A DNA stretch of 32,134 bases. Origin: Egerieenecus sp048201975 (GTDB lineage Bacteria > Bacillota > Clostridia > Christensenellales > Aristaeellaceae). The notes beneath the pieces are model-generated. The model did not search any database, was not told the origin of the DNA, and was given only the letters and a program-made list of their open reading frames with translations. The stretch's first letter is position 1, and every line of letters begins with the position of its first letter. The stretch is from positions 1 to 32,134 of the forward strand of contig DBFBGQ010000039.1 of NCBI GenBank assembly GCA_048201975.1. Direction: 5' to 3'. Below, in pieces: positions 29,152 through 32,134 of the stretch. Made by a program: the position numbers and the translations under genes.

Positions 29152-30654
29152 ATGGCAACAAACACCAATGCCAACATCGGCTTTGAAAAGCAGATCTGGG
29201 ACGCGGCCTGCGTGCTGCGTGGCAATATGGACGCCTCGGAATACAAGTCCGTGGTGCTGGGCCTGATCTTCCTCAAATACATTTCCGACCGCTTCGAAGC
29301 CAAGTACAATGCACTGGTGGAAGAAGGCGACGGCTTCGAGGAGGACAAGGACGAATACACCGCCGAGAACATCTTCTTTGTGCCGGAGAACGCCCGCTGG
29401 AAGGTGATCGCGGCCGCGGCGCATACCCCGGAAATCGGCGCGGTCATCGACGAGGCCATGCGCAGCATTGAGAAGGAAAACAAGCGTCTCAAGGACATTT
29501 TGCCCAAAAACTTTGCCCGGCCCGAGCTGGACAAGCGCCGCCTGGGCGAGGTGGTGGACCTGTTCACCAACATTCAGATGGTGGAGCACGGCGACAGCAA
29601 GGACATTCTGGGCCGCACCTATGAATACTGCCTGTCCAAATTTGCCGAGCAGGAGGGCAAGCTCGCCGGAGAATTCTACACCCCCGCCTGCGTGGTGCGC
29701 ACGCTGGTGGAGATTTTGCAGCCCTATGACGGCCGTGTCTACGACCCCTGCTGCGGTAGCGGCGGCATGTTCGTGCAGTCGGCCAAGTTCGTGGAGAACC
29801 ACGGCGGCAACATCAACCGGATTTCCATATTCGGCCAGGACTCCAATCCCACCACCTGGAAGATGGCGCAGATGAACCTGGCCATCCGCGGCATTGAGGC
29901 CGACCTGGGCAAGTACAACGCCGATACCTTCTTCAATGACTGCCACCCCCAGCTCAAGGCGGACTTCATTCTGGCGAACCCGCCCTTCAACCTTTCGGAC
30001 TGGGGGCAGGACAAACTTTTGGACGACGTGCGCTGGCAGTACGGCACGCCGCCCGCCGGCAACGCCAACTTTGCCTGGCTCCAGCACATGATCTGGCACC
30101 TTGCGCCGAACGGCCGCATCGGCATGGTGCTGGCCAACGGTTCCCTCTCCTCCCAGAGCGGCGGCGAGGGCGACATCCGCAAGAGCATCATCAACGCTGA
30201 TCTGGTGGACTGCATCGTGGCCATGCCATCCCAGCTGTTCTATACCACGCAGATTCCCGTCTCCTTGTGGTTCCTGGCCAGAAACAAACGGCAGAAGGGC
30301 AAGACCCTGTTCATCGACGCCCGCAAGATGGGCACCATGGTGACCCGCAAACTGCGCGAGCTGACCGACGAGGACATCCGCAAGCTGGCCGACACCTACA
30401 ACGCCTTTGCGGACGGCACTTTGGAGGATGTGAAGGGTTTCTGCGCCGTGGTCACCACGGAGGAAATCGCCAGACAGGACTACATCCTCACCCCCGGCCG
30501 ATATGTGGGCATCGAGGAGCAGCAGGATGACGGCGAGCCCTTCGAGGAGAAGATGGTCCGGCTCACCGGCGAGCTCTCCGAGCTGTTCCGGCAGTCCCAC
30601 GAGCTGGAGGCGCAGATCAGGGAGCGGCTGAGGGGGATTGGGTATGAGGTGTGA
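29152..30654 (+). CDS. hsdM: Type I restriction-modification DNA methyltransferase, M subunit (500 aa)
   Basis: Transfers a methyl group from S-adenosylmethionine to adenine N6, acting with HsdS. The N-terminal HsdM helical domain is at about 5-135 (FEKQIWDAACVLRGNMDASEYKSV). GEFYTP (173-178) leads the catalytic domain. The SAM-binding motif I region is DPCCGSGGMF (198-207) and the catalytic motif IV is NPPF (276-279). A C-terminal helical region (about 455-500) should contact HsdS. Length is typical of the family, and all key residues are present. The start at 29152 gives MATNTNANIGFEKQ, a usual N-terminus for this family; upstream sequence in frame crosses the hairpin. The ribosome site is poor. 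The 3' end overlaps hsdS by 11 bp. Confidence 0.93.
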   Translation: MATNTNANIGFEKQIWDAACVLRGNMDASEYKSVVLGLIFLKYISDRFEAKYNALVEEGDGFEEDKDEYTAENIFFVPENARWKVIAAAAHTPEIGAVIDEAMRSIEKENKRLKDILPKNFARPELDKRRLGEVVDLFTNIQMVEHGDSKDILGRTYEYCLSKFAEQEGKLAGEFYTPACVVRTLVEILQPYDGRVYDPCCGSGGMFVQSAKFVENHGGNINRISIFGQDSNPTTWKMAQMNLAIRGIEADLGKYNADTFFNDCHPQLKADFILANPPFNLSDWGQDKLLDDVRWQYGTPPAGNANFAWLQHMIWHLAPNGRIGMVLANGSLSSQSGGEGDIRKSIINADLVDCIVAMPSQLFYTTQIPVSLWFLARNKRQKGKTLFIDARKMGTMVTRKLRELTDEDIRKLADTYNAFADGTLEDVKGFCAVVTTEEIARQDYILTPGRYVGIEEQQDDGEPFEEKMVRLTGELSELFRQSHELEAQIRERLRGIGYEV

Positions 30655-31831
30655 GTTTGATGATGTTGTATTGGATTCTGTCATAACAGATATTGCAGCC
30701 GGTCCATTTGGGTCCAATTTGAGAGTTTCTTGCTTTGTCTCGAGCGGTTTTCCTATTATTGATGGCGCAAACCTAAAAGGATTCAAAGTGACAGACAACA
30801 TTACAAAGTTTGTAACTGAAGAAAAAGCACGTTCTTTGTCACGCTCAATTGCAAAAAGGAATGATGTTGTTGTAACAATAAGCGGCACATTGGGGCAAAT
30901 TGCATATATTCCTCAAGATTCAAAGTATGCTGAGTATTTATGTTCCCAGCGACAGTTTAGAGTTACTTTTGACGATCGAGCCGTATATGTACCCTATCTT
31001 GTTTATTATTTTCATACCTATGAAGGGCAAAACAAAATACTCTCTTTTGCCAATCAAACGGGTGTACCAGCGCTATCACAGCCATTAAAAAATTTTAGAC
31101 AAATTAGGATCAAACTTCCTGACATTGATACACAGCAAAGGATTGTGCATATTATTGAAAGCCTCGACGACAAAATCGAACTGAACAACAAGATCAACGA
31201 GAATTTGGAGCGGCAGGCGCAAGCGCTCTACAAACATTACTTTCCATACAGTATAGATGATGAGCTCCCCGATGGTTGGCGTATCGGCACTGCCGGTGAA
31301 ATCATCGAAATTCATGACTCTAAACGCATCCCGCTCTCCGGTGCAGAACGGAGTAAAATGGGAAAGAGAATATATCCCTATTACGGAGCAGCATCTCTCA
31401 TGGATTTTGTAGACGATTATATCTTCGATGGCAAATATCTTTTGCTTGGGGAGGATGGAACGGTTGTAGACAACGCTGGTTATCCAATTTTACAATATGT
31501 ATGGGGACAATTCTGGGTGAATAATCACGCCCATATTCTTACGGGCAAGCTCGGTTTTAATGTTGAAAGCCTATATATGCTTTTCAAGCAAACTCCGGTA
31601 AAATCCATTGTTACCGGTGCTGTTCAACCAAAGATTAGCCAAGCCAATTTGCGCTCTATTCAAGTAATTGTTCCTCCTGAAAAGTTGCTAATAGAATACA
31701 ATTGTAGGGTTGAACCTTTGTTTTCACTTCTTCGGACTAACAAGGAAGAAAATAAATCCTTAACCGTACTGAGAGATACTCTCTTGCCCAAATTGATATC
31801 CGGCGAAATTGATGTTTCAGATTTATTTTAA
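30644..31831 (+). CDS. hsdS: Type I restriction-modification specificity subunit (395 aa)
   Basis: Reads the DNA target for HsdM and the restriction subunit. It has the usual two halves. Target-recognition domain 1 covers about 5-155, followed by the conserved helix QQRIVHIIESLDDKIELNNK with NENLERQAQALYKHYF (about 160-200). Target domain 2 is at about 210-350. The second helix region is near 350-395 (VEPLFSLLRTNKEENKSL and LRDTLLPKLISGEI). The start at 30644 has AGGGGG 7 bases upstream, inside hsdM; a TTG at 30638 is less likely. Both recognition domains are much richer in A and T than hsdM, while the central helix is GC-rich again. That pattern fits exchange of recognition domains. The target sequence cannot be read from this. 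Confidence 0.9.
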   Translation: MRCEFDDVVLDSVITDIAAGPFGSNLRVSCFVSSGFPIIDGANLKGFKVTDNITKFVTEEKARSLSRSIAKRNDVVVTISGTLGQIAYIPQDSKYAEYLCSQRQFRVTFDDRAVYVPYLVYYFHTYEGQNKILSFANQTGVPALSQPLKNFRQIRIKLPDIDTQQRIVHIIESLDDKIELNNKINENLERQAQALYKHYFPYSIDDELPDGWRIGTAGEIIEIHDSKRIPLSGAERSKMGKRIYPYYGAASLMDFVDDYIFDGKYLLLGEDGTVVDNAGYPILQYVWGQFWVNNHAHILTGKLGFNVESLYMLFKQTPVKSIVTGAVQPKISQANLRSIQVIVPPEKLLIEYNCRVEPLFSLLRTNKEENKSLTVLRDTLLPKLISGEIDVSDLF

Positions 31832-31854
31832 ATGCAAAAGAAAGGGAAATACAT

Positions 31855-32134
31855 ATGTCAAAAATCAGCGTGGATATTGACTATATTAAAAATGGTCTTG
31901 AAAGTATTGGATATATTATAAGTGATTGTATCGAGAGAGAAAACAATGGTAAAAATTGGCAGATTAAATTTAATAATAGCGATGCTATTATTACAATTTA
32001 CGATTCAAATAAGAGAAACAATACCGTCGTAAATGGAAGGCCAGAACCAACAGAAAAAGAAATTTTAAAGGAGATTTCAGATGGCTTAAAATCCAAAGAA
32101 TTTAAGATTGATCCACTCAATGAGAAAATCATAA
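31855..32134 (+). CDS. Unknown AT-rich gene, 5' part only (93+ aa)
   Basis: An open frame starts MSKISVDIDYIKNGLESIGY and runs off the right edge without a stop. AAGGGA lies 7 bases before the ATG, and the gap to hsdS is 23 bp, so it probably belongs to the same operon. The visible part looks like a mixed alpha-beta domain: a helix, then strands WQIKFNN and AIITIYD, then NTVVNGRPEPTEKEIL. I do not recognise it. Base composition is strongly AT-rich, unlike hsdM. Genes between hsdS and hsdR are often accessory defence genes; that is only a contextual hint. Confidence 0.6.
   Translation, partial: MSKISVDIDYIKNGLESIGYIISDCIERENNGKNWQIKFNNSDAIITIYDSNKRNNTVVNGRPEPTEKEILKEISDGLKSKEFKIDPLNEKII

Overview
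The window is GC-rich, compact bacterial DNA with strong AGGAGG-type ribosome binding sites. It carries Gram-positive-style secretion signals, a large serine recombinase, and phage head genes of the kind seen in gut Clostridia. A high-GC anaerobic Firmicute (Clostridia, perhaps Oscillospirales or Christensenellales) is the best guess; nothing here fixes the species. No tRNA, rRNA or core metabolic gene was found, so the whole window reads as accessory DNA.

Region 1 (1-10370) is a ten-gene minus-strand podovirus-like cassette. In transcription order it holds a putative small terminase subunit, large terminase, portal, scaffold-like protein, N4-gp56-type major capsid protein, a small head protein, an adaptor-like protein, a nozzle/hub-like protein, a tail-fibre-like protein and an ejection-like protein. 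It has packaging and virion genes but no integrase, replication, lysis or repressor gene. Inverted sequence blocks lie at both ends. A perfect palindrome resembling a degenerate SOS (LexA) box sits just before the first gene.

Region 2 (10410-26395) is one minus-strand operon of six genes for surface or secreted proteins. The first gene encodes a 3964-residue exported protein built from about 17 alternating pairs of beta-sandwich-like repeats. Then come a membrane-anchored protein with an extracellular domain, three small secreted proteins and a secreted protein with a Thr/Pro-rich stalk. The C-terminal domain of the giant protein recurs in all three small secreted proteins. The promoter is well formed and has four 21-bp direct repeats immediately upstream, the geometry of LytTR-type response-regulator sites. 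This operon is the best candidate for an undescribed system, such as a surface fibre or matrix.

Region 3 (26428-28860) is a mobile-element segment on the minus strand: a XRE-family repressor translationally coupled to a large serine recombinase, with its own promoter and terminator. Beyond it lies a gene-free stretch of hairpins resembling a transfer-origin region. Region 4 (28802-32134) runs on the plus strand and holds a small excisionase-like HTH protein, hsdM, hsdS and the start of an AT-rich unknown gene. hsdR is not seen and may lie to the right. The hsdS base composition is mosaic, as expected when specificity domains are exchanged.
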